Shown: piece by piece, positions 1-6,118 of the stretch
Layout of the letters: every line of letters starts with the position of its first letter
Numbering within the stretch: the first letter of the stretch is position 1
Source: Thermogutta sp.
GTDB lineage: Bacteria; Planctomycetota; Planctomycetia; Pirellulales; Thermoguttaceae
Length of the DNA stretch: 7,572 nucleotides
Assembly (NCBI GenBank): GCA_012798155.1
Contig: JAAZNR010000382.1
Location: forward strand, 1 to 7,572
Direction: 5' to 3'
Translations under genes and position numbers: made by a program
The notes under the pieces: model-generated
The model's input: only the letters and a program-made list of their open reading frames with translations
Databases searched by the model: none
What the model was told of the DNA's origin: nothing

Positions 1-1
1 A

Positions 2-1765
2 GAAGTCGCGAGCGGGTCTTCGCCCCAGCCGGCCGCGGCCGGCGATTCGCCGTCGCCCAATCCGGCGGCGCCCGGCGTTACCGCTTCCCCAGCCGCTCCG
101 GACTTCTTCCAGGCTGCGCCGACATCCTCTTCCGGTTTCCAAGGTGCTTCGACATCCCCTTCCGGCGTACCCGGCGCGCCGTTGCCGGGCGGGAGTGCCC
201 CGGACGCGGGCATTCCGCCCCCTCAGCCCCTGATAGATCCGCCGGCCTCGGCGACGCGGATTCCGCCGCGGGACCTCGTAGCGGGAAACGGGGTCGATTG
301 GACGCCCGGTACGGAGACAGCAGCCGCTCCCAACGCCGGCGGCGCGGCGGCATCGGGAGCCGAGGGCACCGCGCGGCCGGGCGACGCATCCTTGGAGGGG
401 CCGCAGACCGCCCAGGTTACGTTGCAGAAGGTACTTCCCGGCGAGATTCAGGTCGGCAAGCCCGCCGTCTTCAAAATCATCGTCCGCAATAGCGGCGCCC
501 TGACGGTACCCAAATTGGAGGTCCGCGATCCCATCCCCTGGGGCGTTCGCGTCATGCGGACCACGCCGCAGGCCGCCCAAGGGCCGCAAGGCGAGATTCT
601 CTGGTCGCTGGGGCCGCTGGCTCCCGGCGACGAACTGGCCCTGGAGACGGAGGTCATGCCGCTTCAGGAAGGGGAGATCGGCAGCGTGGCGACGCTGTCC
701 GTAATCACGGCCGCCTCCGCCCGGACCACGGCCACCCGGCCGCAACTGGTCCTCCGCGCGCAAATGCCGCAACAGGTGATGATCGGCGAAGAAGTGGCGA
801 TGCTGATTACGATCTCGAACCCCGGCTCGGGCACCGCCGCCGGTGTCGTGCTGGAGGAGCACGTTCCCACGGAGTTGCAGCATCCGGCGGGCACGGATCT
901 GGAGAATTGGCTGGGGGATATCCGCCCCGGCGAGACCCGCGAGGTGCAATTGAAGCTCCGCGCCGTGCGGCCGGGCACCGCCGGCAATTTGCTGGTGGCA
1001 CGGGCGGAGGGCAACCTTCGCGTGGAGCACCGCACGGCCGTTCAGGTCCTCGCCCCGCAGTTGGATTTGCTCGTGGAAGGGGCGACGCGGCGATACCTCG
1101 ACCGTCAAACGACCTACCGGATCACGATCCGCAACCCCGGCACCGCGCCGGCGCGGAACGTTCATCTGACCGCCACGCTGCCGGGCGGGATGCAATTCGT
1201 ATCGGCCGACAACGCCGGGTCGTACGATTCCACCACCCACAGCGTGCATTGGCTGCTGGAGGAGTTGCCGACCAATCAGCAGGGTACGGTGGAATTGACC
1301 CTGGTGCCCATCGCGGTGGGAACGCAAAACCTGCAATGCGACGCGCGGGCCGACCTCGGCTTGGCCGCCGAAAACTCCCTGCCGGTCGAGGTGGAGGGGA
1401 TCGCCGCCATCCACTTCCAGGTGGCGGACACGCTCGATCCGGTGGAATTGGGACGCGAAACCGCCTACGAAATCCGCGTCGTCAACCAGGGGACCAAGGC
1501 CGCGGAGAACATCCAGTTGGCGACCGTGCTGCCGGAGGGCATGCGGCTGATCGCCGCGGAAGGCCCCACCGCCCATAGCGCCAGCGGCGACGAAGTCCTG
1601 TTCGAGAAATTGCCGCGCCTGGCGCCCAAGGCGGAGGTGACGTATCGCCTCCGCGTGCAGGCCGCCGCGCCGGGAGATCACCGCATTCGCGTGCAGGTCC
1701 TCAGCGACGACATGCAGCTCCCCGTTACCAAGGAGGAAAGCACGCGGATTTTCAGCGATCAGTAG
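2..1765 (+). CDS. DUF11-repeat surface/secreted protein, 5' end outside window
   Basis: The reading frame is open from the left edge, so the true start and any signal peptide lie outside; 587 codons are visible. The first ~130 residues are a low-complexity linker rich in Pro, Ala, Gly and Ser. They include two tandem 10-residue units (TSSSGFQGAS and TSPSGVPGAP, positions 122-181). Four beta-sandwich-like repeats of about 100-120 residues follow, at roughly 410-751, 752-1051, 1052-1396 and 1397-1756. Each carries the DUF11 (TIGR01451-like) core of a beta-strand ending in an Asn-X-Gly type turn: FKIIVRNSG, MLITISNPG, YRITIRNPG and YEIRVVNQG. A Pro-Gly type turn after the next strand is also shared. 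Such proteins in Planctomycetota are usually exported and thought to be structural envelope or cell-surface proteins; no enzyme motif is seen. The gene is convergent with the next one and overlaps its 3' end by 14 bp. The DUF11 assignment is fairly sure; the cellular role is inference. Confidence 0.88.
   Translation, partial: EVASGSSPQPAAAGDSPSPNPAAPGVTASPAAPDFFQAAPTSSSGFQGASTSPSGVPGAPLPGGSAPDAGIPPPQPLIDPPASATRIPPRDLVAGNGVDWTPGTETAAAPNAGGAAASGAEGTARPGDASLEGPQTAQVTLQKVLPGEIQVGKPAVFKIIVRNSGALTVPKLEVRDPIPWGVRVMRTTPQAAQGPQGEILWSLGPLAPGDELALETEVMPLQEGEIGSVATLSVITAASARTTATRPQLVLRAQMPQQVMIGEEVAMLITISNPGSGTAAGVVLEEHVPTELQHPAGTDLENWLGDIRPGETREVQLKLRAVRPGTAGNLLVARAEGNLRVEHRTAVQVLAPQLDLLVEGATRRYLDRQTTYRITIRNPGTAPARNVHLTATLPGGMQFVSADNAGSYDSTTHSVHWLLEELPTNQQGTVELTLVPIAVGTQNLQCDARADLGLAAENSLPVEVEGIAAIHFQVADTLDPVELGRETAYEIRVVNQGTKAAENIQLATVLPEGMRLIAAEGPTAHSASGDEVLFEKLPRLAPKAEVTYRLRVQAAAPGDHRIRVQVLSDDMQLPVTKEESTRIFSDQ
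122..181 (+). repeat. 30-bp tandem repeat, two units, inside the DUF11 gene linker
   Basis: Two in-frame 30-bp units (122-151 and 152-181) share the start acatcc(t/c)cttccgg. They encode TSSSGFQGAS and TSPSGVPGAP. The repeat extends the flexible linker by multiples of ten residues, so its copy number could vary between strains without breaking the frame. Confidence 0.6.
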
Positions 1766-3491
1766 CGGCCGCCTGGGACCCGGCTTGGGCCGGCGGATAT
1801 TCCAGTACCTGACCGTCGGCCAAGAGCCTCTCGCGGAGCGCCGCGTAATCGACCTCCTGCACCGGTTTCGCGGCATCGATGGCCAGCACGGCCGCCGTGC
1901 CCGCCGATTGCCCAAGGATCATAAACACCGGCTCCATGCGGATGGAACCGTAGGCCACGTGCGAGGAACTGACGCAGACCGGCACCAGCAGGTTTTCGCA
2001 CTCCTCGGCCTTGGGCGTGAGGGAACCGTAGGCGATCTGGTACGGCTTGAGCGGCACGCCGATGTCGCCCTCATTCTGCACGAATCCCTCGGGCGTGACG
2101 TAGCGCTGCACATTGTGCGAGTCGATGGTGTAGGAACCCATTCCCACCGATTCCGGGGTCGGCCGCCTCTTGAGCAGCTCGTGCTCGGTCATCACGAATC
2201 GGCCGACCATCCGCCGCGCCTCGCGGATGTAAAGCTGGTGCGGCCAATGGCCGTGGTCCGTGAATTCATCCTTGGCCAGGCCCCATTCGCCGACCGCGCG
2301 GCGGACGTCTTCCGGCACGCGGGGATCGTTGGCCATGAAGTACATCAACCCCTTTTGATAGCGCTCGTGCTCGGCGATGATCTCCCGCCGCCGCTGGTAC
2401 GACGCCTCCGGGTAGTCGTAGTTGTAGCCGATGTTGTCGGTACTGAAGGGGCCGTGATTGTTCGTGTCGGTCTTGGCGTTGGGAATGGGATCGTACTTGA
2501 CGAACAGTTCCCGCCAGCCGGTTTTCAGGACCCGCAGCAGCAGCTCGTATTGCCGGGGATCGTAGCCGTCCGGCTTGGGGAAGGGGACGCGGTTTTCGGG
2601 ATGCTTGGTGAGGCACATGCGGAAGCAATAGGCCTGCACGCGATGGTCGCCTTGTCCCTTTTCGCCGGGAGGATCGGGACTGATCCGCGGCAACAATCCG
2701 CTGGAAGGGTCGCCGGGGACGACGTAGGGATCGACCGGCTTCTTGAAGTAGTGGCCGTGGTGGAAGACGCCGGTTTGCACGCCCGCCCACTCTTCGCCGT
2801 AGACCTCCCTCCCTTCTCGCCCAACGGTGTAAGAGACGCCGGCGGCCGCCATCAGGTCGCCTTCGTAGGTGGCATCGATGAAGATCCGCCCGCGGAAGGT
2901 CCGGCCGTCCAAGGTCGTGATCGCATCGATTCGCCGGCCGTTCTTCTTCACGCCTTTTTCGCGATCCAGCCAGGCCTCGCGGAAGACCGGAACGGCGTGT
3001 TCGGCGAGCCAGCCGTCGAAGATGCCTTCGGCCACGTGCGGCTCGAAGACCCACATGGTGCGCAACTCGCCGTCCACGGCGGGAGTGCCCTGGCCGCGGT
3101 TGCCGAACGCTTCCCGCGACTGCCACTTCCACGCCTCGGGCCGCTGATAGTGGAGCCAAACGCGGTGGTAGAACTCGCGGCTCAACCCGCCGATGACGGC
3201 CTTGTTGCCGGTGTCGGTGAATCCCAGTCCGCCGCTGGACAGCCCGCCCAGGTGCTTGTCCGGACTGACGATCACCACCGATTTGCCCATCTTGGCGGTT
3301 TGGACGGCGGCCGTCACCGCCGCGCCGGTGCCGCCGTAAATGACCACGTCATAGACGCGGGATTCGCCGGCCGCAGGTCCGGCGGGCCGGGTCTCGTCGG
3401 CCACGGCGGGCCGCTCATCGACAAGCCCCGCGGCAGACATGAAAAACACCGCGCACGAAAGGGCCACTGGGAGAAACGTTCGCGCCATCAT
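1752..3491 (-). CDS. Exported FAD-dependent oxidoreductase (FAD_oxidored family)
   Basis: The product is 579 residues. Residues ~1-31 look like a Sec-type signal: one Arg, a hydrophobic stretch from FLPVALS to FMSAAGLV, and a plausible AVA|DE cleavage site. The Rossmann FAD-binding start follows at residues 47-75 (YDVVIYGGTGAAVTAA, then an IVSP strand end), with the family's HLGGLSSGGLG loop at 80-90. Further family blocks are FIDATYEGDL (204-213), YIREARRMVGRFVMTE (421-436) and the C-terminal FAD-contact region at ~484-534 (PYQIAYGSLTPK, NLLVPVCVSSSH, GQSAGTAA). This pattern is PF12831, often annotated as FAD-dependent oxidoreductase or xanthan lyase-like; the substrate cannot be told. GAGGTGA (3492-3498) lies 3 nt from the ATG at 3491 and 6 nt from a second in-frame ATG at 3488, so the true start may be 3488. 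The gene stands alone and converges on the DUF11 gene. An exported flavoprotein without a twin-Arg motif is somewhat unusual. Confidence 0.93.
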   Translation of the reverse strand: MMARTFLPVALSCAVFFMSAAGLVDERPAVADETRPAGPAAGESRVYDVVIYGGTGAAVTAAVQTAKMGKSVVIVSPDKHLGGLSSGGLGFTDTGNKAVIGGLSREFYHRVWLHYQRPEAWKWQSREAFGNRGQGTPAVDGELRTMWVFEPHVAEGIFDGWLAEHAVPVFREAWLDREKGVKKNGRRIDAITTLDGRTFRGRIFIDATYEGDLMAAAGVSYTVGREGREVYGEEWAGVQTGVFHHGHYFKKPVDPYVVPGDPSSGLLPRISPDPPGEKGQGDHRVQAYCFRMCLTKHPENRVPFPKPDGYDPRQYELLLRVLKTGWRELFVKYDPIPNAKTDTNNHGPFSTDNIGYNYDYPEASYQRRREIIAEHERYQKGLMYFMANDPRVPEDVRRAVGEWGLAKDEFTDHGHWPHQLYIREARRMVGRFVMTEHELLKRRPTPESVGMGSYTIDSHNVQRYVTPEGFVQNEGDIGVPLKPYQIAYGSLTPKAEECENLLVPVCVSSSHVAYGSIRMEPVFMILGQSAGTAAVLAIDAAKPVQEVDYAALRERLLADGQVLEYPPAQAGSQAAATDR

Positions 3492-3546
3492 TCACCTCAT
3501 GGAAGTCCGGTTCCTCGGCCGCACTCGCGCGCTTGCCCGGTCTGTC

Positions 3547-3682
3547 TTTGAGACGCGGAGGGGCGGAGGGTGTCATTGAAACGCGGAGGCGGGCAGCTTG
3601 ACAATCTTGAAACGCAGAGGGCGCGGAGGAAAAAGGAGAATTGGTAGCCGCAATTCTGCCTTCTCTCCGTCTCTGCGTTTTC
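3547..3682. repeat. Degenerate ACGCRGAGG repeat cluster with long imperfect hairpin
   Basis: Three degenerate direct copies of a motif like ttgaaacgcggaggcgg occur at about 3548-3568, 3575-3591 and 3607-3629. An inverted copy occurs at 3661-3682. The third copy and the inverted one form a long imperfect hairpin (3608-3682). Its apex is agaattg (3637-3643) / caattct (3651-3657), closing a 7-nt loop, gtagccg. No coding signal is convincing here. Similar aacgcagag-rich tracts are, from memory, scattered through planctomycete genomes, so this is probably a dispersed intergenic element. It sits just upstream of the oxidoreductase gene and could lie in or near its promoter region, for which I see no clear -35/-10. 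Confidence 0.55.
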
Positions 3683-3722
3683 ATCCTTGTAGCCGTTCCC
3701 ATTCATCTTTGTAGCCGTTCCC
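3680..3722. repeat. 22-bp-period direct repeat (two units)
   Basis: Two 21-bp units, at 3680-3700 and 3702-3722, differ at one position. Both end in ttgtagccgttccc. The gtagccg core also forms the loop of the adjacent hairpin (3644-3650), so the same heptamer appears three times in 75 bp. The two units directly adjoin the end of that hairpin. Confidence 0.65.
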
Positions 3723-3862
3723 GGGTGGAAGGCGGGGCGGCTCGCAAGAAAACCCGAATCGCCCCTTGCAATGCCGATGGTTACCGCTCGCGGCTCCACG
3801 ACACTGCCGGGCAATCAGGCAAAGCAAGGCGTCGGGGAAGGAGAGAATCTCCCCCCCACCCA

Positions 3863-3888
3863 TCGCCTTGTCTCGAGGCAAGCGGCGA
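3863..3888 (-). terminator. Possible hairpin terminator of the small minus-strand gene
   Basis: On the minus strand, 12 nt after the stop of the small gene, TCGC-CG-CTTG pairs with CAAG-GCGA. This gives an 8-bp stem with a 2-nt bulge and an 8-nt loop. What follows is G-rich rather than a T-tract, so it is not a textbook intrinsic terminator. It could be a 3'-end stabilising hairpin or chance. Confidence 0.25.
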
Positions 3889-3900
3889 GAACTCGTCGAA

Positions 3901-4086
3901 TCAAGCGTTCGACTGCTGGAGGTGACGCCTACGGATTTCGCTCAGCTCGCTTGCCAAGCGATGGCGGAGCGGGCTTTCCGGACGCAAGGAACGGAGGAGC
4001 GATTCCGCCTTCTCGAACGTCTTTTCCGTAATCGTACCCTTGAACAACGTACTCCAACTCCGGGCCACTTGTTGTTCGGTCAGCAA
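3901..4086 (-). CDS. Small hypothetical protein, 61 aa
   Basis: I do not recognise the family with certainty. The product is short, charged and predicted mostly helical. After an N-terminal TEQQVARSW segment come a TFEKAESLLRSL helix, a PESPLRHRLASELSEI helix and a basic end (RRRHLQQSNA). There is no signal peptide or membrane segment. Codon use favours G/C at third positions and the amino-acid composition looks natural, which argues for a real gene. The start is chosen as TTG at 4086, because GGAAGGAG (4093-4100) ends 6 nt before it. The frame also has TTG at 4092, but that abuts the ribosome binding site with no spacing. A TATAAT box lies about 70 bp upstream. The gene is divergent from recA and separated from it by about 360 bp. 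Short LRPESPLRHRL-type proteins are, from memory, seen in other planctomycetes; that needs a search. Confidence 0.68.
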   Translation of the reverse strand: MLTEQQVARSWSTLFKGTITEKTFEKAESLLRSLRPESPLRHRLASELSEIRRRHLQQSNA

Positions 4087-4155
4087 GGTCAACTCCTTCC
4101 AACATTCAGCCGGCAGCGGGACGACCAGAGGGGCGCGCTACCCCATCCCATTCTT

Positions 4156-4183
4156 ATTATACCGGTACGCGGCGATTCGTCGA
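4156..4183 (-). promoter_or_regulatory. Candidate sigma70 promoter for the small minus-strand gene
   Basis: On the minus strand a perfect TATAAT (4156-4161) is preceded, after a 16-nt spacer, by TCGACG (4178-4183), which matches TTGACA at four of six positions. Transcription would start near 4149, giving a leader of about 60 nt before the TTG start. A perfect -10 hexamer is notable in DNA this GC-rich. The adjoining TACCGGTA (4160-4167) is palindromic. Confidence 0.55.
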
Positions 4184-4357
4184 TGAGTTCTTTCGCAGCG
4201 GCTCCCTGTCGGCGGTCCCGCTCGGCGGCAGGCTTCCAGGCTCGTTCCCGGCACCCCTGCCCCGTGGTCGCCGAAAGTCGTTACAATCATCCGCAGGTCG
4301 CGCGGCGGATGGATTTCGGCGGGCAAGATACTATTTCGTTCCTTGGCTGAAACGACC

Positions 4358-4387
4358 TTGACGGTACGCGGCGACCGGCCCTATCCC
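4358..4387 (+). promoter_or_regulatory. Candidate promoter for recA
   Basis: TTGACG (4358-4363) is a five-of-six match to the -35 consensus. It is followed after 18 nt by TATCCC (4382-4387), a weak -10. Transcription would begin near 4394 and give a leader of about 54 nt. If correct, it lies downstream of the earlier in-frame ATG at 4343 and supports the recA start at 4448. Confidence 0.35.
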
Positions 4388-4447
4388 GATCGGCGGTGTT
4401 GGCGGAAGAAATGGGCGGACTTTTCCACAGCCTGGCGGAGGTGTCAG

Positions 4448-5518
4448 ATGGCGAAGAAATCCGGCGGCAAGGCGGAGGGTAAGTCGGAGGCGGCCTCTTC
4501 CCAGGTCGCCGCCGCGTTCGATAACAGACCCGACTTGAAGACCACCTTGCAACAAATCGAAAAACAGTTCGGCGAGGGGGCCATCATGCCCCTCGGCGCG
4601 AACAAGATCCAGGCCATCGAGGGGATTTCCACGGGCAGCCTGTCCCTGGACATCGCGCTGGGCGGCCAAGGCATCCCCCGCGGGCGGATCATCGAGATTT
4701 TCGGACCGGAATCCAGCGGCAAGACCACCCTGGCGCTGCACGTCGTGGCCCAGGCCCAAAAGCAGGACGGCATCGCCGCCTTCATCGACGCCGAGCACGC
4801 CCTGGATCCCTCCTGGGCCAAGAAGCTGGGCGTGGACCTGGACACCCTGTTGGTCAGCCAGCCGTCCAGCGGCGAAGAGGCGATGCACATCACCGAGATG
4901 CTGATCCGTTCCAACGCCGTGGACGTGATCGTGATCGATTCCGTCGCCGCCCTGCTCCCGCAGAAGGAATTGGAGGGCGACATCGGCGATTCGCACGTGG
5001 GATTGCAGGCCCGGCTCATGAGCCAGTCGCTCCGCAAACTCACGGGTGCCATTTCCAAGGCCAAGACGGCGGTGATCTTCATCAATCAAATCCGCGAGAA
5101 GATCGGCGTCATGTTCGGTTCTCCGGAGACCACCCCCGGCGGCCGCGCTTTGAAGTTTTACGCCTCCTGCCGGATCGACGTCCGCCGCGTGGGGCAGATT
5201 CGCGAAGGCGAGGCCGTGGTCGGCCAACGCGTCAAGGCGCGGGTGGTGAAAAACAAGGTCGCGCCCCCCTTCCGCGTGGCGGAGTTCGACATGATGCACG
5301 ACTCGGGCATCAGCCTGGAAGGCGACGTTCTCGACCTGGCCGTCGAGCGCAAGCTGGTCGTCCGCAGCGGGGCCTGGTTCCGTTACGGGGAATTGCAAAT
5401 GGGGCAAGGCCGGGAGCGAACCCGCGAATACCTCAAGGAGCACCCCGAGCTGCTGGACGAGCTGCGACGGAAGATTCTGGAGTTGCCGGTCGCCGCCCAC
5501 ACGGAAGCCGGCGATTGA
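4448..5518 (+). CDS. recA: RecA recombinase
   Basis: RecA is the ATP-dependent DNA strand-exchange protein of homologous recombination and a co-protease in the SOS response; it acts in the cytoplasm on single-stranded DNA. The product is 356 residues, a normal length. Visible landmarks are Walker A GPESSGKT (86-93), the catalytic Glu in [10 protein letters not shown] (E116) and Walker [11 protein letters not shown] (160-169). DNA-binding loop L1 is at ~171-190 ([14 protein letters not shown]) and loop L2 at ~211-232 ([14 protein letters not shown], then TTPGGRA). The C-terminal domain contains the [14 protein letters not shown] and GAWFRYG blocks. The C-terminal tail is short and less acidic than in E. 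coli. The frame is open back to an ATG at 4343. The start at 4448 is preferred because GGAGG (4437-4441) sits 6 nt before it and the family's MAKKS-type N-terminus begins there. No recX, alaS or lexA is adjacent. It appears to be a single-gene unit. Confidence 0.98.
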   Translation: MAKKSGGKAEGKSEAASSQVAAAFDNRPDLKTTLQQIEKQFGEGAIMPLGANKIQAIEGISTGSLSLDIALGGQGIPRGRIIEIFGPESSGKTTLALHVVAQAQKQDGIAAFIDAEHALDPSWAKKLGVDLDTLLVSQPSSGEEAMHITEMLIRSNAVDVIVIDSVAALLPQKELEGDIGDSHVGLQARLMSQSLRKLTGAISKAKTAVIFINQIREKIGVMFGSPETTPGGRALKFYASCRIDVRRVGQIREGEAVVGQRVKARVVKNKVAPPFRVAEFDMMHDSGISLEGDVLDLAVERKLVVRSGAWFRYGELQMGQGRERTREYLKEHPELLDELRRKILELPVAAHTEAGD

Positions 5519-5556
5519 GGCCTGCCTTCCGCCGAGCGCGATCGGACCCGGCGAGT

Positions 5557-5646
5557 GTCTGGGGGCTGCGCTCCGCTTCGTCCCCAGCCACCCGGAGGAC
5601 CCCAGCCACCCAGCGGGTGGAAAACGCACTATCAACGTGAGCCGCC
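5557..5646. repeat. 90-bp dispersed repeat, copy A
   Basis: This unit begins 38 bp after the recA stop and matches 7483-7572 at 86 of 90 positions, in the same orientation. It has three parts. The first is a hairpin, CTGGGG (5559-5564) / CCCCAG (5582-5587), with a cgct-rich loop. The second is the 12-mer ccccagccaccc twice, at 5582-5593 and 5600-5611. The third is a short hairpin CCACCC-agc-GGGTGG (5606-5620) followed by aaaacgcactatcaacgtgagc. The three substitutions in the first part all fall in the loop of the first hairpin; the stems are unchanged. Confidence 0.85.
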
Positions 5647-5707
5647 GGCGTAAGCTGGTGGTGTTATAGCGCAATCCAATGTGAGCCGCCGGCGTAAGCC
5701 GGCAGTG
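5637..5707. repeat. Pair of CCGGC-type palindromic repeats
   Basis: Two 27-bp units (5637-5663 and 5681-5707) match at 24 positions and begin gtgagccgccggcgtaagc. Each can fold with GCCGGC pairing across a gtaa loop. In the first unit the right arm reads gctggt, which still pairs through two G-T wobbles. The start of a further copy (gtgagccacc, 7563-7572) is visible at the right edge, attached to the other 90-bp repeat. They resemble REP-like palindromes. Confidence 0.7.
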
Positions 5708-5727
5708 GGTGCAACGGGGACACGGCT

Positions 5728-5766
5728 GTCTGGGGGCTTCGCTTCGCTGCGACCCCAGCCACCCGG
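5728..5766. repeat. Partial third copy (C) of the CTGGGG repeat
   Basis: This 39-bp stretch copies the first hairpin and the first ccccagccaccc of the 90-bp repeat: CTGGGG (5730-5735), a gcttcgcttcgctgcga-like loop, then CCCCAG (5753-5758). It then diverges. It is in the same orientation as copies A and B. Confidence 0.75.
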
Positions 5767-5805
5767 CGCTCCCTTCGCAGAGCAAGGCGGAGAGCGAAAA
5801 CCCCC

Positions 5806-5838
5806 TGCCCCCCTTTGGGCGCCATGAGGGGGCATTTC
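5806..5838 (+). terminator. Weak terminator-like hairpin
   Basis: TGCCCCC (5806-5812) pairs perfectly with GGGGGCA (5828-5834) across a 15-nt loop and is followed by TTTCT. The T-tract is short and the hairpin is almost 290 bp past the recA stop. It could be a distal recA terminator or may simply insulate the next gene from read-through. Confidence 0.3.
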
Positions 5839-5926
5839 TAACGGTTTCAAAACGGCGTCCCTTCTGTCACTCGTCCACATCCTTTCTATTGCTCTATTGC
5901 TCGCTGACATCCTTCGTTGCCGCACG

Positions 5927-5955
5927 TTGACGCGGGCGGCGGCTCGTGTTAGCAT
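5927..5955 (+). promoter_or_regulatory. Sigma70-type promoter for the DUF1559 gene
   Basis: TTGACG (5927-5932) and TAGCAT (5950-5955) are separated by exactly 17 nt, and the -10 is preceded by TGT in the extended -10 arrangement. Transcription would begin near 5962, giving a long leader of about 157 nt before the ATG at 6119. This is the best promoter-like sequence in the window. Confidence 0.6.
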
Positions 5956-6066
5956 AAACGGATTAGAGAAAGAACGATTGCGATTAGAATGCGCCCGGCC
6001 ATTCCAACTCTGGATCGATCCGCACATTCGCGCAAGTAAGTTTTTCTTTTTTTGAGTATTTGTTTT

Positions 6067-6082
6067 CACGGCGAGTGCCGTG
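6067..6082 (+). promoter_or_regulatory. Perfect hairpin in the DUF1559 leader
   Basis: CACGGC-gagt-GCCGTG forms a perfect 6-bp stem with a 4-nt loop. It is preceded by T-rich DNA (tttttcttttttt, 6042-6054) and lies about 25 nt upstream of the ribosome binding site (GGGAGGAG, 6106-6113). It may stabilise the transcript or affect translation. It is too small to call a riboswitch. Confidence 0.4.
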
Positions 6083-6118
6083 GATATTGAGGTTTTCCGT
6101 TTTTCGGGAGGAGTTTCG

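Larger units (their letters stand above)
4087..4447. other. Divergent spacer between the small gene and recA
   Basis: This 361-bp stretch has no convincing gene. It carries the leader and promoter of the small minus-strand gene, and a weaker promoter-like sequence facing recA. A 13-bp exact direct repeat, cggtacgcggcga, occurs at 4163-4175 and 4362-4374. A possible alternative -10 (TACAAT, 4282-4287) has no good -35. I searched by eye for SOS-type boxes (GAAC-N4-GTTC or GTTC-N7-GTTC) and saw none that match well. Confidence 0.5.

Noticed and set aside
1785..3551. 588-codon open frame on the plus strand opposite the oxidoreductase
   Set aside because: It mirrors a strong gene on the other strand, has no family motifs and shows the His/Arg/Val-rich composition typical of antisense frames in GC-rich DNA.
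3766..4350. 194-codon plus-strand frame in the spacer before recA
   Set aside because: It has no ribosome binding site, an unnatural Arg/Pro-rich composition, and overlaps the better-supported minus-strand small gene and its promoter.
4337..4356. tcgtt / aacga inverted repeat as an SOS box before recA
   Set aside because: The 5-bp arms across 10 nt match no LexA consensus that I know, and such a short inverted repeat is expected by chance.
4343..4447. 35-residue N-terminal extension of RecA from an upstream ATG
   Set aside because: There is no ribosome binding site for it. The extension is unlike RecA N-termini, and the ATG at 4448 has a well-spaced GGAGG.
5557..5766. CRISPR-like or integron attC-like array
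   Set aside because: The repeats are unequal in length and spacing, there are no regular unique spacers, and no cas or integrase gene is present.
4331..5785. 484-codon open frame on the minus strand opposite recA
   Set aside because: It is antisense to an unmistakable recA and extends only because the GC-rich repeats beyond it lack stops; no motif is recognisable.
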